Counted from the first letter of the stretch, positions 1 to 10,119 are shown. The stretch: DNA of 64,000 nt from Streptococcus mitis (GCF_003943935.1 NZ_RJOB01000001.1:415-64414); one strand, 5' to 3'. Notes: generated by a model from the sequence alone, not told the origin. Translations and numbers: made by a program.

Positions 1-2993
1 GTATCAATGTATTTAACAATAGCTTTTTGTTTTACTTTCTTATAAACAACGACTGTTTCGTATGTACCCAAATCAGAGTTGGCTACAATATTGCGCCAAT
101 AAGTTTCTGATACGGTACGTCCACCAGCTTGAGCTTCAATAATTGTTTCTGGTGCATTACTTGAATCATAAGTCACTGAAACTGAATTAGCTTCATCCCC
201 AACTTTTAATCCTGGGACATTAGTTGACTTGATTTCTGCTTTATAGCCTACAAGACTTGGCGAAGCGATAGTACCATAATTATATGTACCAGAATTTGTT
301 CCGGCTTCTTTCCAGCCTGTATCAGCAATGTTATCTCCATCGATATCAGAAATGTGATACTTAGCCTTACTGTAGGCTCTTAAGAATTCATCACCATTTC
401 TAACGCTTGAATTTCTCAAAATGTTTTCGAAACCTTCTCGGTCGATTGAGACATCCAAAGTACGGTTCCAATCTGATGACTGAATAACATCTTCTTTAAC
501 TGGAGTTCCATCTTCGTAGACATATTTGATGACATTTTTATGAACACCAGTCGGGTTGATTTTCGAACCGTTTGAAACCCAAATATTTTGACGGTTATTA
601 CCAACAGGGTCAATACCATAAGTTCTATCTGTAGCACTTACCCCTCCAGAAGAAGATCCTGTTTGAACGGATGCAGCGTTAGCAGGTTGTATATTTGGTC
701 TTCCGGTTTGGAAACCAGCAATCGGCAATGAACCACTCTGGATATTAGTCCAAACAGAACTTTGTTTATCTTTAATTTGGCTATCCTTACCATCTTTATT
801 CATAGAATAGACGGTATAAGTTCCAACAATAGGGCCACCGTTCTGACTAATCGGACCGCTAAATTCTATTCTGTTTCTAGAAACTTGTGATTTATCTGAA
901 ATATAAAGGATGTTTCCGTGTCCAATATCCTGTGGGTTGTTCCCTTGAGGAATAGATAATGGTAATTTACCCGTAATTTCCCCTGCTGAAAGACCTTGTG
1001 AGTTTGTATATCTCATGAAAGATACATAGAGTGGGTTATTGAACTGGAAGATAGTATTCTTACTTGATCCTAAGGCTACGGAAATCAACTCCGCATAGAA
1101 GTCCGTATTATCATCTCGGATATCTATGATAGAACCCTTATTAGCTTGGAAAAGTGGCTCAGACTTAGTACCATTCTGAGAACCAAGTGAAATAACATCA
1201 TCCCAGGCATTGGCTCCACGATTGTCCATTTGCACACGGAAAGTCGCAAAGTCATCTACTAAGATTTTACCATTTTCATTTAGACCGATATAGTTATAAC
1301 CATCGTAACTACCAGAAGGTCCACCACCGCTCCTAGGTCCTTTACCATCTGAATGGAAGGTATTTGTCGAATGTTTACCAAAAGCCACTCTTGATTCATT
1401 ACCGAAATCAAGGGCAACACCGCGTCCTCTATTTTCAAAGCGAACTTTTGAATTTTGACCTGTGACAAGTTCTGAGTGATTACCCATCATGATCCCATCA
1501 CGACCATTAAACTCAAAGGTACCTTCTTCGCCAATAAGAACACGGCTAGGGCCATTTTTACGACCACTGTTACCAGCACCGTAACCACCGAAACGATCCT
1601 TATCGTTAACTCCATCCCCTGGACGGTTTATACCAATTGAAATACCTTGACCGATACTAGTATTTAAGACTAACTTAGACCCTTTGCCAGTTTCTACGGT
1701 ACCACTATCAGCCATGAAAATACCAGCATTGTGGTAGCGAGCATTATCAGTTCGGTTGTCAGTATTCATATTGATAGTAAGACTACCTTTATCTTTTACA
1801 CTGACTTTAGCTCCACTTTCAAGAGTAATAGCATCCCCTTGAGAAGAGCGATTAAGCGTTAAACTAGCTCCCTCAGAAACTGTTACAGATTTGGCATCGT
1901 GGATATTTGACCCACGACGTTGGTCTGAATGGCCAGCAGCTCCAACATTACGTTGTACGTGTTGAGTTTGACCATTTGCGGCTTGGTAACTGTCACTTAC
2001 TGTTGATGTTGTATTCCCTTTGATAACAACATGTGTGTTACCACCACCACCATAAAGTGATGAACCAACACTAGTTACATTTTCAAAAGTAACAGTATTT
2101 GAACCGCTAGTTCTTGATAAATCAATTGGACCTTTAGAATTAGCAGTCGCTATTTTAAGGTTTTTAAGATTTAGTTCCCAACTAGCTCCTCTCAACTCCA
2201 AAGTGTGTGACAAAAGTTCAAGACGAGCGTTTTCATTTTTACCTTGGATAGTAACTGGACGTGATGGTGCATTAATGGTAGTTCTACGGTCTACAGAACC
2301 AGCAGCTGGTCTATCTGTGTTTCCATTATCACCTTGAGCTACGACATCACCATTTACATTGATTTCGCTGACATTTCCATCCTCTAAGGCTGAAACAAAC
2401 TCACTCCAATTAGATACTTCTCGTTTATTTTCTGAAGTAGCTCTACGTGTACGCATTGAACGGCGTGCCTCAGCTGGAGCTTTATCCGTAGACTTATCAT
2501 CTTTTTCAGCAACTTCAGCTTTACCTTCAGTTGCTTTTGCCGTATCTTCACTTGATTCTTTAGCTGATACTTCTTTATCAGCTTTTGGCTTTTCAGTTGT
2601 AACTTGTTCAGAATCTGAAGAAACTTCAGTTGCTTTTGCCGTATCTTCACTTGATTCTTTAGCTGATACTTCTGATTTCTCAGATTTTGGACTTTCTGTT
2701 GCACCTTTTTCAGAATCTGAAGAAATTTCAGTTGTTTCTGGTGTTACAACAGCTTTATCAGCTACTGTTGGTTTTGAATCGGCAGTTTCTGGTGCTGAAG
2801 ATTCAGATGGACTATTTGAACTACCTGAATTTGCAGATAATACAGAAATCGGTAAAGTTTGTGTAACTTTAGCTTCATCAGCACTAGCGACCTGTCCACT
2901 CAAAAAGAAGGCGGTTCCCAAAAGAACAGATGCTAAGCCAAAGCTATACTTTCTCAAAGAAAAGCGTTGGCGTTCATTAAAATAAAACATCAT
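1..2993 (-). CDS. Large YSIRK-type cell-wall surface adhesin, N-terminal part (C-terminus outside window)
   Basis: The frame is open from the ATG at 2993 to the window edge, so about 997 codons are visible and the C-terminus (expected LPxTG anchor) is missing. The first residues, MMFYFNERQRFSLRKYSFG, are a YSIRK-G/S signal, followed by a hydrophobic stretch ending near SGQVASA. A Ser/Glu/Lys-rich linker (residues about 85-160) holds two 33-residue repeats sharing VSAKESSEDTAKAT. From about residue 190 a long Asn/Gly/Ser-rich region (start EVSNWSEFVSAL) looks like the beta-helical, pectate-lyase-like adhesive domain of streptococcal surface proteins. From about 815, segments such as VIKYVYEDGTPVKED and KAIVKYIDT look like MucBP-type mucin-binding repeats. 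The start follows AAAGGAGATAAAT. The role in host-surface or mucin binding is inferred from the domains. Confidence 0.85.
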   Translation of the reverse strand, partial: MMFYFNERQRFSLRKYSFGLASVLLGTAFFLSGQVASADEAKVTQTLPISVLSANSGSSNSPSESSAPETADSKPTVADKAVVTPETTEISSDSEKGATESPKSEKSEVSAKESSEDTAKATEVSSDSEQVTTEKPKADKEVSAKESSEDTAKATEGKAEVAEKDDKSTDKAPAEARRSMRTRRATSENKREVSNWSEFVSALEDGNVSEINVNGDVVAQGDNGNTDRPAAGSVDRRTTINAPSRPVTIQGKNENARLELLSHTLELRGASWELNLKNLKIATANSKGPIDLSRTSGSNTVTFENVTSVGSSLYGGGGNTHVVIKGNTTSTVSDSYQAANGQTQHVQRNVGAAGHSDQRRGSNIHDAKSVTVSEGASLTLNRSSQGDAITLESGAKVSVKDKGSLTINMNTDNRTDNARYHNAGIFMADSGTVETGKGSKLVLNTSIGQGISIGINRPGDGVNDKDRFGGYGAGNSGRKNGPSRVLIGEEGTFEFNGRDGIMMGNHSELVTGQNSKVRFENRGRGVALDFGNESRVAFGKHSTNTFHSDGKGPRSGGGPSGSYDGYNYIGLNENGKILVDDFATFRVQMDNRGANAWDDVISLGSQNGTKSEPLFQANKGSIIDIRDDNTDFYAELISVALGSSKNTIFQFNNPLYVSFMRYTNSQGLSAGEITGKLPLSIPQGNNPQDIGHGNILYISDKSQVSRNRIEFSGPISQNGGPIVGTYTVYSMNKDGKDSQIKDKQSSVWTNIQSGSLPIAGFQTGRPNIQPANAASVQTGSSSGGVSATDRTYGIDPVGNNRQNIWVSNGSKINPTGVHKNVIKYVYEDGTPVKEDVIQSSDWNRTLDVSIDREGFENILRNSSVRNGDEFLRAYSKAKYHISDIDGDNIADTGWKEAGTNSGTYNYGTIASPSLVGYKAEIKSTNVPGLKVGDEANSVSVTYDSSNAPETIIEAQAGGRTVSETYWRNIVANSDLGTYETVVVYKKVKQKAIVKYID
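2525..2673. repeat. Two-copy 50-bp coding direct repeat in the adhesin linker
   Basis: An identical stretch of about 50 bp occurs at 2525-2574 and 2624-2673, a 99-bp period that encodes VSAKESSEDTAKATE twice on the minus strand. Being in-frame and a multiple of three, it could expand or contract by recombination without breaking the gene. Confidence 0.85.
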
Positions 2994-3022
2994 ATTTATC
3001 TCCTTTAATTTTCTACATATTT

Positions 3023-3050
3023 AGTATATCACTATATTTATATAATTCAA
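3023..3050 (-). promoter_or_regulatory. Candidate sigma-70 promoter of the adhesin gene
   Basis: On the minus strand, TTGAAT (3045-3050) and TATACT (3023-3028) are separated by 16 bp, about 30 bp upstream of the ATG. The remaining upstream DNA (3051-3337) is AT-rich and shows no gene. Confidence 0.5.
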
Positions 3051-3342
3051 GTGTTAACATTTACTTTTTACTAAAATATATTTTTTTAAAAATCAAATTC
3101 ACTAATAATTCAGTCTTAAGATAGAAAGTTATCTAATTTTTGTGTAAACTGAATTGTTTTAACAAATATCTTTCCAGTGACACTTTCTAAACTCTAATAT
3201 AACGGATCTATCACTTTTGTATTTCTACAATTTTTTTACAGTATTCAAATAATTTTTTAGTAAATGTATTTTTACTGAGATTGAAGTGTTTGCCTATGAC
3301 TTTTTGAACAAATCTTTATCTTACTTTATTTTCAATTTATAC

Positions 3343-3996
3343 TCATCTGCTTTCAAAAAGCATTCTAGTCCATCTCCTATTAACGATGGACTTTATCACT
3401 TCCTTCTCCAGTCCTTGTATAACATCTTGAAGTTGATTCATGACATCTTCCAAAGTTTGAAAGGCTTTATTCTTAAATCCACGTTTACGAATCTCTTTCC
3501 ACACTTGTTCAATGGGGTTCATCTCTGGTGTGTATGGAGGAATAAAGGTAAAACCAATATTACTCGGAATCTTTAAGGTACTTGATTTATGCCATATAGC
3601 ATTATCCATGACGAGTAAAAAATAATCATCTGGATAAGCTTGTGAAATCTCTTCTAAAAAGGCCTTCATCCACTCAGTACTACATCCACCAGCTATTAAG
3701 AAAAATGATTCGCCTGTATGGGAATCAACAGCACCATAACAATAGCTAAATTCTCGTATATAGTGATTATGGACATGTGGACTTACTCCCATTGGAGCCC
3801 AACAAGAACTCATCTTACTTATTCTACCGAAACCAGCCTCATCTTGATACATCAAGCGAACCTTACGAAAACGTCTACTATATTTAAAGCGCTTTCTTAT
3901 CTTCTTGAATTGAGATTTTATTTTTAGATGCGACAATGGTTTGAGCATCTGCTTTCTTAGGATGTTCTGGACGTGGCCTAATATTTCGCCAACCAT
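3343..3996 (-). pseudogene. IS630 transposase ORF2 (DDE catalytic part)
   Basis: The frame encodes the DDE superfamily core: MYQDEAGFGRI gives the first acidic residue, LLVMDNAIWHKS the second, and PPYTPEMNPIEQVWKEIRKR the terminal Glu. It lies in a different frame from ORF1 and overlaps its end by 113 bp, the usual arrangement for IS630-Spn1-type elements. The catalytic part looks complete, but because ORF1 has an upstream stop the element is probably not autonomous. Confidence 0.75.
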
Positions 3997-4390
3997 GGCG
4001 CTTCAACAGTTGATAGAAGGCATCACGTGTGTAGGAACGACCTAACTCCTTTTTATAAGCCTTAAATAAGGCATCAATTGTAATAAATTCTCATGCTTCT
4101 GCAGCCTTCAAATGACGGGCAAGAAAGGCTTTCTCTTCCTCGACCGTCATATATGCATGGTTACGACCACCACGTGTTTCTTGAAGGAGAGAGTCGAGTC
4201 CTAACTCCTCATATTTTTTTACATTTCGCCAAATCGTTGTTTGATTACAGTCTAAAAGTTCTATAATCTCTTTATAAGATTTGCCCATCAGACGAAATAG
4301 AACGATTTGAAGGCGTTTATGATATTTAGCTGTACTAGAGTCTTTTAAAAGTGTTTTGATAGCTTGAATTTCTTCTTTAGTTGATTTCAT
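3884..4390 (-). pseudogene. IS630 transposase ORF1 (helix-turn-helix part) with in-frame TGA
   Basis: The frame starts at 4390 with an HTH segment (SYKEIIELLDCNQTTIWRNVKKY, roughly residues 33-55; the run is shown in two parts of the protein). It is stopped by TGA at 4091-4093 after LKAAEA. The same frame then continues EFITIDALFKAYKKELGR up to TAA at 3884. One base change (GGA to TGA) would explain the stop. In this IS family the second ORF is normally reached by frameshifting in the ORF1/ORF2 overlap (3884-3996 here). The nonsense codon lies before that point, so a full transposase cannot be made without suppression. Confidence 0.7.
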
Positions 4391-4450
4391 ATCACCATTA
4401 TATAATGCTTTTTGATTTTAGTATAGTATTAGGTTTAAACAAGCAACTAT

Positions 4451-4484
4451 AAAAAAATGGAGAAGACATCAATTGTCCTCTCCA
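4451..4484 (-). terminator. Second intrinsic terminator downstream of metG
   Basis: Minus-strand hairpin GGAGAGGACA / TGTCTTCTCC with a 5-base loop, followed by a T run (4451-4457). It backs up the terminator at 4525-4558 and shields the IS element from metG transcription. Confidence 0.65.
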
Positions 4485-4524
4485 GATGTTAGCTTTTCTT
4501 CAACCCACTACAGTTGACAAAGAG

Positions 4525-4558
4525 CCAAAAAACAGAACTAGCTTGAACTAGTCCTGTC
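4525..4558 (-). terminator. Intrinsic terminator of metG
   Basis: Minus-strand stem ACAGGACTAG / CTAGTTCTGT followed by TTTTTTGG, starting just after the metG stop codon. Confidence 0.75.
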
Positions 4559-4563
4559 TACTT

Positions 4564-6561
4564 TTACCCAATCACACTTCCGTTTGGTACAGCTGGATCA
4601 ACTGTGAGAAGGGTTAATTGTCCATCATGTTCAGCTGAGAGGATCATCCCTTGGCTGACATATTTCTTCATCATCTTACGAGGTTTGAGGTTGGCAACAA
4701 TTTGAACTTTCTTGCCGACCAAGTCTTGTTCGTTTGAATAGTATTTTGCAATTCCTGAAAGGATTTGACGGTCTTCTCCATCCCCAGCATCCAAGCGGAA
4801 TTGAAGCAACTTATCAGACCCTTCCACTTTAGACACTTCTTTGACTTCTGCGACACGGATTTCAACCTTGTCAAAGTCTTCAAACTTGATTTCTTCTTTG
4901 TTTAGTTTGAGTTCGACTTCATCTGGATTCCATTCTTTTTCAACAGCTGGCTTGTTGCCTTCCATTTGTTCCTTGATATAGGCAATTTCTTCTTCCATAT
5001 CCAGACGTGGGAAGATTGGTGTTCCCTTAGCAACTACAGTCACACCTGCAGGAAAATCCGCCAAGTTCAAGTTCTCAAGGCTAGCAACTTCTGCTAGACC
5101 AAGTTGAGTCAAGACTGCACGACTCGTTTCCATCATAAATGGCTTAATCAAATGAGCAACAACACGAAGGCTAGCTGCCAAGTGGCTCATAACACTTGCT
5201 AATTGGTCACGAAGAGCTTCATCCTTAGCCAATACCCATGGAGCTGTCTCGTCAATGTATTTGTTAGTACGTGAAATAAGAGTCCAGACTGCTTCAAGTG
5301 CGCGTGGGTAGTCAACTGCTTCCATATATTTATGGTAATCAGCGATTGATTCAGCAGCTACTTGAGCAAGAGCATTATCAAACTCTGTTACACCTTCTAT
5401 ATAGGCAGGGATTTGACCATCAAAATACTTGTTAATCATAGAAAGCGTACGGTTGAGAAGGTTTCCAAGGTCATTAGCCAATTCATAGTTGATACGGCCT
5501 ACATAGTCTTCCGGAGTAAAGGTTCCATCTGAACCAACTGGAAGGCTACGCATGAGATAGTAACGAAGCGGATCTAGTCCATAACGCTCTACCAACATTT
5601 CAGGATAAACGACATTCCCTTTTGACTTAGACATTTTGCCGTCTTTCATGACAAACCAACCATGGGCAATCAAACGATCTGGCAATTTGATATCCAACAT
5701 CATAAGAAGGATTGGCCAGTAGATTGAGTGGAAACGAAGGATATCTTTTCCTACCATGTGGAAGACTGTTCCATTCCAGAACTTGTCAAAGTTACCATGT
5801 TCATCTTGACCGTAGCCAAGAGCTGTCGCATAGTTAAGAAGGGCATCAATCCAAACGTAGACAACGTGTTTTGGATTTGATGGAACTGGTACCCCCCATG
5901 TAAAGGTTGTACGAGAAACTGCCAAATCTTCCAAGCCAGGCTCGATAAAGTTGCGAAGCATTTCATTCAGACGACCATCTGGAGTGATAAATTCAGGATG
6001 GGACTTGAAAAATTCCACCAAACGATCTTGGTATTTGCTGAGACGAAGGAAGTATGATTCTTCAGAAACCCATTCTACTTCGTGACCTGATGGAGCAATA
6101 CCGCCAGTTACATTTCCAGCTTCGTCACGGAAAACTTCCGCAAGCTGGCTTTCTGTAAAGAATTCCTCATCTGAGACTGAGTACCAACCAGAATATTCAC
6201 CCAAATAGATGTCATCTTGAGCAAGTAAGCGTTCAAAGACTTGTGCGACAACTTTTTCATGGTAGTCATCAGTTGTACGGATGAATTTATCGTATGAGAT
6301 ATCGAGTAATTGCCAGAGTTCTTTAACTCCAACTGCCATTCCATCAACATAGGCTTGAGGTGTAATTCCAGCTTCTTCTGCTTTTTGTTGAATCTTTTGA
6401 CCATGCTCATCAAGACCTGTCAGATAAAAGACATCGTAGCCCATCAAGCGTTTGTAACGTGCTAAAACATCACAGGCGATGGTTGTGTAGGCAGATCCGA
6501 TATGAAGTTTACCAGATGGATAGTAAATCGGTGTTGTAATATAAAAATTCTTTTCAGACAT
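4564..6561 (-). CDS. metG: Methionyl-tRNA synthetase
   Basis: Charges tRNA-Met with methionine in the cytoplasm. The 665-residue protein has the class I HIGH signature as [12 protein letters not shown] near the N-terminus, KMSKSKG around residue 300, an anticodon-binding helical region, and a C-terminal EMAP/Trbp111-like tRNA-binding domain (about 560-665, [14 protein letters not shown]). The start is placed at [10 protein letters not shown] (6561) because GGAAAAATT lies just upstream. An upstream in-frame codon would add 14 residues that do not resemble the family. It is monocistronic, with its own promoter and terminators. Confidence 0.97.
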   Translation of the reverse strand: MSEKNFYITTPIYYPSGKLHIGSAYTTIACDVLARYKRLMGYDVFYLTGLDEHGQKIQQKAEEAGITPQAYVDGMAVGVKELWQLLDISYDKFIRTTDDYHEKVVAQVFERLLAQDDIYLGEYSGWYSVSDEEFFTESQLAEVFRDEAGNVTGGIAPSGHEVEWVSEESYFLRLSKYQDRLVEFFKSHPEFITPDGRLNEMLRNFIEPGLEDLAVSRTTFTWGVPVPSNPKHVVYVWIDALLNYATALGYGQDEHGNFDKFWNGTVFHMVGKDILRFHSIYWPILLMMLDIKLPDRLIAHGWFVMKDGKMSKSKGNVVYPEMLVERYGLDPLRYYLMRSLPVGSDGTFTPEDYVGRINYELANDLGNLLNRTLSMINKYFDGQIPAYIEGVTEFDNALAQVAAESIADYHKYMEAVDYPRALEAVWTLISRTNKYIDETAPWVLAKDEALRDQLASVMSHLAASLRVVAHLIKPFMMETSRAVLTQLGLAEVASLENLNLADFPAGVTVVAKGTPIFPRLDMEEEIAYIKEQMEGNKPAVEKEWNPDEVELKLNKEEIKFEDFDKVEIRVAEVKEVSKVEGSDKLLQFRLDAGDGEDRQILSGIAKYYSNEQDLVGKKVQIVANLKPRKMMKKYVSQGMILSAEHDGQLTLLTVDPAVPNGSVIG

Positions 6562-6606
6562 AATTTTTCCTTTCCAGGCAAATGAAACCTGTTTTTCTAA
6601 CACTTC

Positions 6607-6629
6607 ATTATATCACATTTTTAGGGATT
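6607..6629 (-). promoter_or_regulatory. Extended -10 promoter of metG
   Basis: On the minus strand TGATATAAT is an extended -10 (TATAAT at 6607-6612). The -35 position is poor. The leader would be about 40 nt, too short for a T-box. Confidence 0.5.
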
Positions 6630-6649
6630 TTAGATAGAGAAATCCATAC

Positions 6650-6681
6650 AAAAACAAGATAGACAAGTGTCCATCTTGTTG
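6650..6681 (-). terminator. Intrinsic terminator of the MacAB-like operon
   Basis: Minus-strand stem AACAAGAT / ATCTTGTT followed by TTTTG, directly after the permease stop codon. Confidence 0.7.
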
Positions 6682-6684
6682 ATC

Positions 6685-7944
6685 TTATTCATATCGAAGG
6701 GCTTCAATTGGATCAAGTTTAGATGCCTTGTTGGCTGGCAAGACTCCAAAAATCATACCAACGCTAGCCGAAACTGCAAGACTAAATAGAGCAACTGGGA
6801 TTGATACTCCCACCTCTATACCCGCAATCAAACCTTGTAATAGTATACCAGCTATAGCGGTTAAGCCTGTCGCAATGGTTAGACCAATAACTCCACCTAG
6901 CAAGGTCAAAATCATGGATTCAATCAAAAACTGGATTAAAATATTAGCACGTGTTGCACCCAAAGCCTTACGGAGACCAATCTCTCGGGTACGCTCTGTC
7001 ACCGAAACCAGCATGATGTTCATAACACCAGTCCCTCCAACAAAAAGTGAAATTCCTGCGATGGCACTAATAACCGTCGTCATAAATCCAAAAAGTTGTT
7101 GTACTTCTTGGAAAGCTGCAGTCGCATCTGACACCTGATACTCCCCTTGCTGAAGACCAGCAATCTCGGTCAATTTTCTAGCTAATTCTGGTCCCACTGT
7201 TGGTGTCAAACTGGTATCATTGACACGGAAGACAATATCAGAAATTTCATCCATATTGAAGTTATTGGCAAGAGAAATATTAGTCGTAATCGGAAGTCCA
7301 CCAATACCAAAAGTCTTGGCAGTCTTGGCCTCATCGCTAGTATAGACACCAATGACACGATAACTAAAGCCACCGACATCTATAATCTGGTTAACAGCTT
7401 CTTGAGCTGACCCAAACAGACTATTAGCAAGTTCTTGGTCTAGTAAAATGACACTGGCCACATCTTTATAATCCTGAGCTATAAGACTTCGGCCTGCAAC
7501 AATTTCATTTTCAACCGCCTTCATATAAGTAATATTTCCACCTGTCAAGCTAGCTCGCTCTACCTTTTTATCTTTATAAGATAAGGTGGTATTCGTTGAG
7601 TTGGTTACATAGTAACTGTCCACACCCTTAAGTTTTGCTGCCTCCTTGACCCAAGCTTCTTGCGGTTTTGGTGGTTCAACAGGAACATCCTCTTCTTTAC
7701 CAGACACTGTCAAAGCTGATTGCTTTTGGGTAAAAGAACCATCTTTACTTTTGATAGGCGAGAAAAAGACATGAATATTCTTCTGTGACTTGGTCATGTT
7801 TTTATTGACCTGACGAGACATGGAATCCCCCAGAGCCATAATCACAACAACTGATGAAACACCAATGATAATCCCAATCATAGTAAGAAAAGAGCGCATC
7901 TTATGTGCCATGATAGATGAAAAGGCAAATTTCAGATTCTGCAT
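6685..7944 (-). CDS. MacB-like ABC transporter permease
   Basis: Membrane subunit of a tripartite-like efflux pump. The 419-residue protein has an N-terminal TM helix (about 15-38), a large extracytoplasmic MacB_PCD-type domain (about 40-280) and three C-terminal TM helices of the FtsX domain, with the typical TERTREIGLRKALGA loop. It is separated by 1 bp from the ATPase gene and follows the membrane-fusion gene. The order and size match the pneumococcal MacAB-like pump (Spr0693-0695). Export of antimicrobial peptides or drugs is inferred from that homologue. Confidence 0.9.
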   Translation of the reverse strand: MQNLKFAFSSIMAHKMRSFLTMIGIIIGVSSVVVIMALGDSMSRQVNKNMTKSQKNIHVFFSPIKSKDGSFTQKQSALTVSGKEEDVPVEPPKPQEAWVKEAAKLKGVDSYYVTNSTNTTLSYKDKKVERASLTGGNITYMKAVENEIVAGRSLIAQDYKDVASVILLDQELANSLFGSAQEAVNQIIDVGGFSYRVIGVYTSDEAKTAKTFGIGGLPITTNISLANNFNMDEISDIVFRVNDTSLTPTVGPELARKLTEIAGLQQGEYQVSDATAAFQEVQQLFGFMTTVISAIAGISLFVGGTGVMNIMLVSVTERTREIGLRKALGATRANILIQFLIESMILTLLGGVIGLTIATGLTAIAGILLQGLIAGIEVGVSIPVALFSLAVSASVGMIFGVLPANKASKLDPIEALRYE

Positions 7945-7945
7945 C

Positions 7946-8647
7946 TTAGTTTTCCTCCTTTTCTAACCGAGCACTATCAGATGAAATAACTCCATCTCGA
8001 ATGACAATCTGGCGTTTGGCATAAGCAGCGATTTCAGGCTCATGCGTTACCATGATAATGGTTTTTCCTTCTTTATTTAGTTCAACCAATAGTTGCATAA
8101 TTTGATTCCCTGTTTTGGTATCCAAGGCTCCTGTCGGTTCGTCTGCTAGGATAATAGAAGGATTGTTTACCAAGGCACGCGCAATAGCCACACGTTGCTT
8201 TTGACCACCAGATAATTCTGAAGGCAAATGGTGACTACGCTCAGTCAATTCAACCTTATCTATATATTCCTCAGCTAACTTGCGACGTTTTGAAGCCGAA
8301 ACTCCCGCGTAAATCAAGGGCAATTCTACGTTTTGCAGAGCATTGAGTTTGGATAGAAGAAAGAACTGCTGAAAGACAAAACCGATTTGTTGGTTGCGAA
8401 CCTTGGCTAGTTGTTTTTCACCCAATCCAGCCACTTCTTGACCTTCAAGATAATACTCTCCACTAGTTGGTGTATCCAACATGCCAATCGTATTCATCAG
8501 AGTAGACTTACCAGAGCCTGATGGTCCCATGATAGCAACGAATTCACCCTCATTCACTTCTAGGTTGATATTTTTGAGAACCTGCAGCTCTTGGTCACCA
8601 TTTCGGTAACTTCTGCAGATATTTTTTAAACTAATTAGTTTCTTCAT
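7946..8647 (-). CDS. MacB-like ABC transporter ATP-binding subunit
   Basis: Energises the adjacent permease. The 233 residues carry Walker A GPSGSGKST (about 41-49), signature LSGGQKQRVAIARAL, Walker B IILADEPTGALD and the switch His in MVTHEPEIA, as in the LolD/MacB subfamily. Its ATG lies inside the end of the membrane-fusion gene (17-bp overlap), so translation is probably coupled. Confidence 0.93.
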   Translation of the reverse strand: MKKLISLKNICRSYRNGDQELQVLKNINLEVNEGEFVAIMGPSGSGKSTLMNTIGMLDTPTSGEYYLEGQEVAGLGEKQLAKVRNQQIGFVFQQFFLLSKLNALQNVELPLIYAGVSASKRRKLAEEYIDKVELTERSHHLPSELSGGQKQRVAIARALVNNPSIILADEPTGALDTKTGNQIMQLLVELNKEGKTIIMVTHEPEIAAYAKRQIVIRDGVISSDSARLEKEEN

Positions 8648-9827
8648 CAGCCTTCACCTCTTTTCCTTCCTCTAGAGAAGACGTTGGGTTACTGATGACC
8701 TTGACTCCATTTGTCAGACCTGAAGTGATTTCTTGGTTGTCTGCATCAGCATTTCCCAAACCAACTTCCACTTTCTTGGCCTTTTTCTGCTCGTCAAGCA
8801 CCCAGACATAGTTCTTATCATTTTCATTCACAACACTTGTTAGAGGAACCAGAATAGCTTTACTCTTATTCTTAACCTCAACACTTACTGAAAATCCTTG
8901 TTTCAAGTTACCGATTTCACTTGTAACATCGATGGTATATGGATATTTAGAACCAGAGTTACCACCTGCTGCGGCAGCTGTACTTGCTGCTTCGCCATTG
9001 TTTTTAGGGTAGTCAGAAATATAGCTAAGCTTACCAGTCCAGCTTTTATCTTGATAAACTTTAGAAGTAAAGGTTACTTCTTGACCTACAGATAAGTTGG
9101 CAAGGTTGTATTCAGATAGTTCACCCTTAACTTGCAAGTTTTCATTGCTAACGACATGAACTACCACCTGGCTAGCTCCAGTTGGAGATTTTGAAACATT
9201 GCGGTTGACTTCGACTACAGTTCCTTCTAGAGTGCTGAGAACCGTCATTGCATCCAACTGACTTTGAGCCTTACTTAATTGTGCTGCTGCATCTGCACGA
9301 GCATCACGAGCATCACCTAATTGTGCATCAATAGATGATACTGAATTTCCTGAGACTGGAGCTGGAGTTTGGGCTGCAGCTCCTTCGCCTCCTGCTGGTA
9401 CTGGTAACTGGGGAGCTGAAGCAGCTTCATTTCGTGCTTGATTGAGTTCATTGATATGACGGTCTGCCTTAGCGACTGCTCGGCTCGCTGAATCATAGGC
9501 TGCCTGGGCTTCTGAACTACTGTACTTGACTAAAGCCTGTCCTTCGCTGACCTTATCACCCACAGAAACAAGGATTTCATCTAAATCTCCCTTACTAGCA
9601 TCAAAATAAACATATTGTTCATTTTTTGCTGTTACTGTCCCCGACAATAAAACAGAGGATGCCACGCTTCCTTCCTTGGCAACAACAAGATGAGTAGGTT
9701 CATCTTTTACAGCGGTTTGAGATGGTTGTCGAAAGAGTAAAATCCCTCCAGCACCCAATACAACTACACTTGCAGCACCGATTGCTGCATACAATTGCCA
9801 CTTTTTAGCTTTACTATTCTTTTTCAT
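8631..9827 (-). CDS. Membrane-fusion (MacA/HlyD-like) subunit of the efflux pump
   Basis: The 398-residue protein has an N-terminal TM anchor (about 10-30), a biotinyl-lipoyl-like segment, a coiled-coil hairpin (about 110-200) and a beta-barrel region. The hairpin is interrupted by a Pro/Ala/Gly-rich insert (about 140-160) absent from many relatives. The start MKKNSKAKKWQL at 9827 has AAGGAG just upstream and is preferred to a more upstream in-frame start. It is the first gene of the operon and probably links the permease to the cell wall. Confidence 0.9.
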   Translation of the reverse strand: MKKNSKAKKWQLYAAIGAASVVVLGAGGILLFRQPSQTAVKDEPTHLVVAKEGSVASSVLLSGTVTAKNEQYVYFDASKGDLDEILVSVGDKVSEGQALVKYSSSEAQAAYDSASRAVAKADRHINELNQARNEAASAPQLPVPAGGEGAAAQTPAPVSGNSVSSIDAQLGDARDARADAAAQLSKAQSQLDAMTVLSTLEGTVVEVNRNVSKSPTGASQVVVHVVSNENLQVKGELSEYNLANLSVGQEVTFTSKVYQDKSWTGKLSYISDYPKNNGEAASTAAAAGGNSGSKYPYTIDVTSEIGNLKQGFSVSVEVKNKSKAILVPLTSVVNENDKNYVWVLDEQKKAKKVEVGLGNADADNQEITSGLTNGVKVISNPTSSLEEGKEVKADEETN

Positions 9828-9863
9828 AATGAAACTCCTTTTTGATTTAAAGTCCTTAACAAT

Positions 9864-9892
9864 ATTATACAAAAATTACCAAATATAAACAA
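9864..9892 (-). promoter_or_regulatory. Promoter of the MacAB-like operon
   Basis: Minus-strand TTGTTT (9887-9892), 17-bp spacer and TATAAT (9864-9869), about 35 bp upstream of the start codon. Confidence 0.65.
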
Positions 9893-9949
9893 TAACCGTT
9901 TAGAACGAAATAATGACATTTCAGGATTCAATTATTGTTCGGAATTCAT

Positions 9950-9977
9950 TTTACAATCATTGTACTAGTTATATAAT
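9950..9977 (+). promoter_or_regulatory. Candidate promoter of gor
   Basis: TTTACA (9950-9955) and TATAAT (9972-9977) with a 16-bp spacer, giving a leader of about 135 nt before gor. A nearer promoter cannot be excluded. Confidence 0.5.
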
Positions 9978-10119
9978 ACACTTTATTTTTCTTTTTTGCA
10001 AGCCTTTTCTTTAATTTTTTTGAACGTAGCAGATTTTTGCAATCACATCAAAAAAAAGATAGAATATGACTATCAAAAAATGACACTCTACTATTTAAAA
10101 GAGTACAAAGGAGTTTTCA

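Larger units (their letters stand above)
3338..4425 (-). mobile_element. IS630-family element (IS630-Spn1-like), probably inactive
   Basis: Two transposase reading frames are flanked by imperfect inverted ends. The left end begins TATACT (3338) and carries TCAAAAAGCATT. The right end read on the minus strand begins TATACT (4425) and carries ATCAAAAAGCATT. TA dinucleotides at both ends fit the TA target preference of the family. RUP repeats of pneumococcus have been proposed to be mobilised by this element. The outer boundaries are judged by eye and could be off by several bases. Confidence 0.75.

Noticed and set aside
2359..2985. 208-residue plus-strand frame opposite the adhesin
   Set aside because: Low-complexity Ser/Ala/Val frame that is the mirror of the repeat-rich adhesin coding sequence, with no ribosome site.
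6562..6684. Possible T-box leader for metG
   Set aside because: The leader is only about 40 nt and lacks T-box features.
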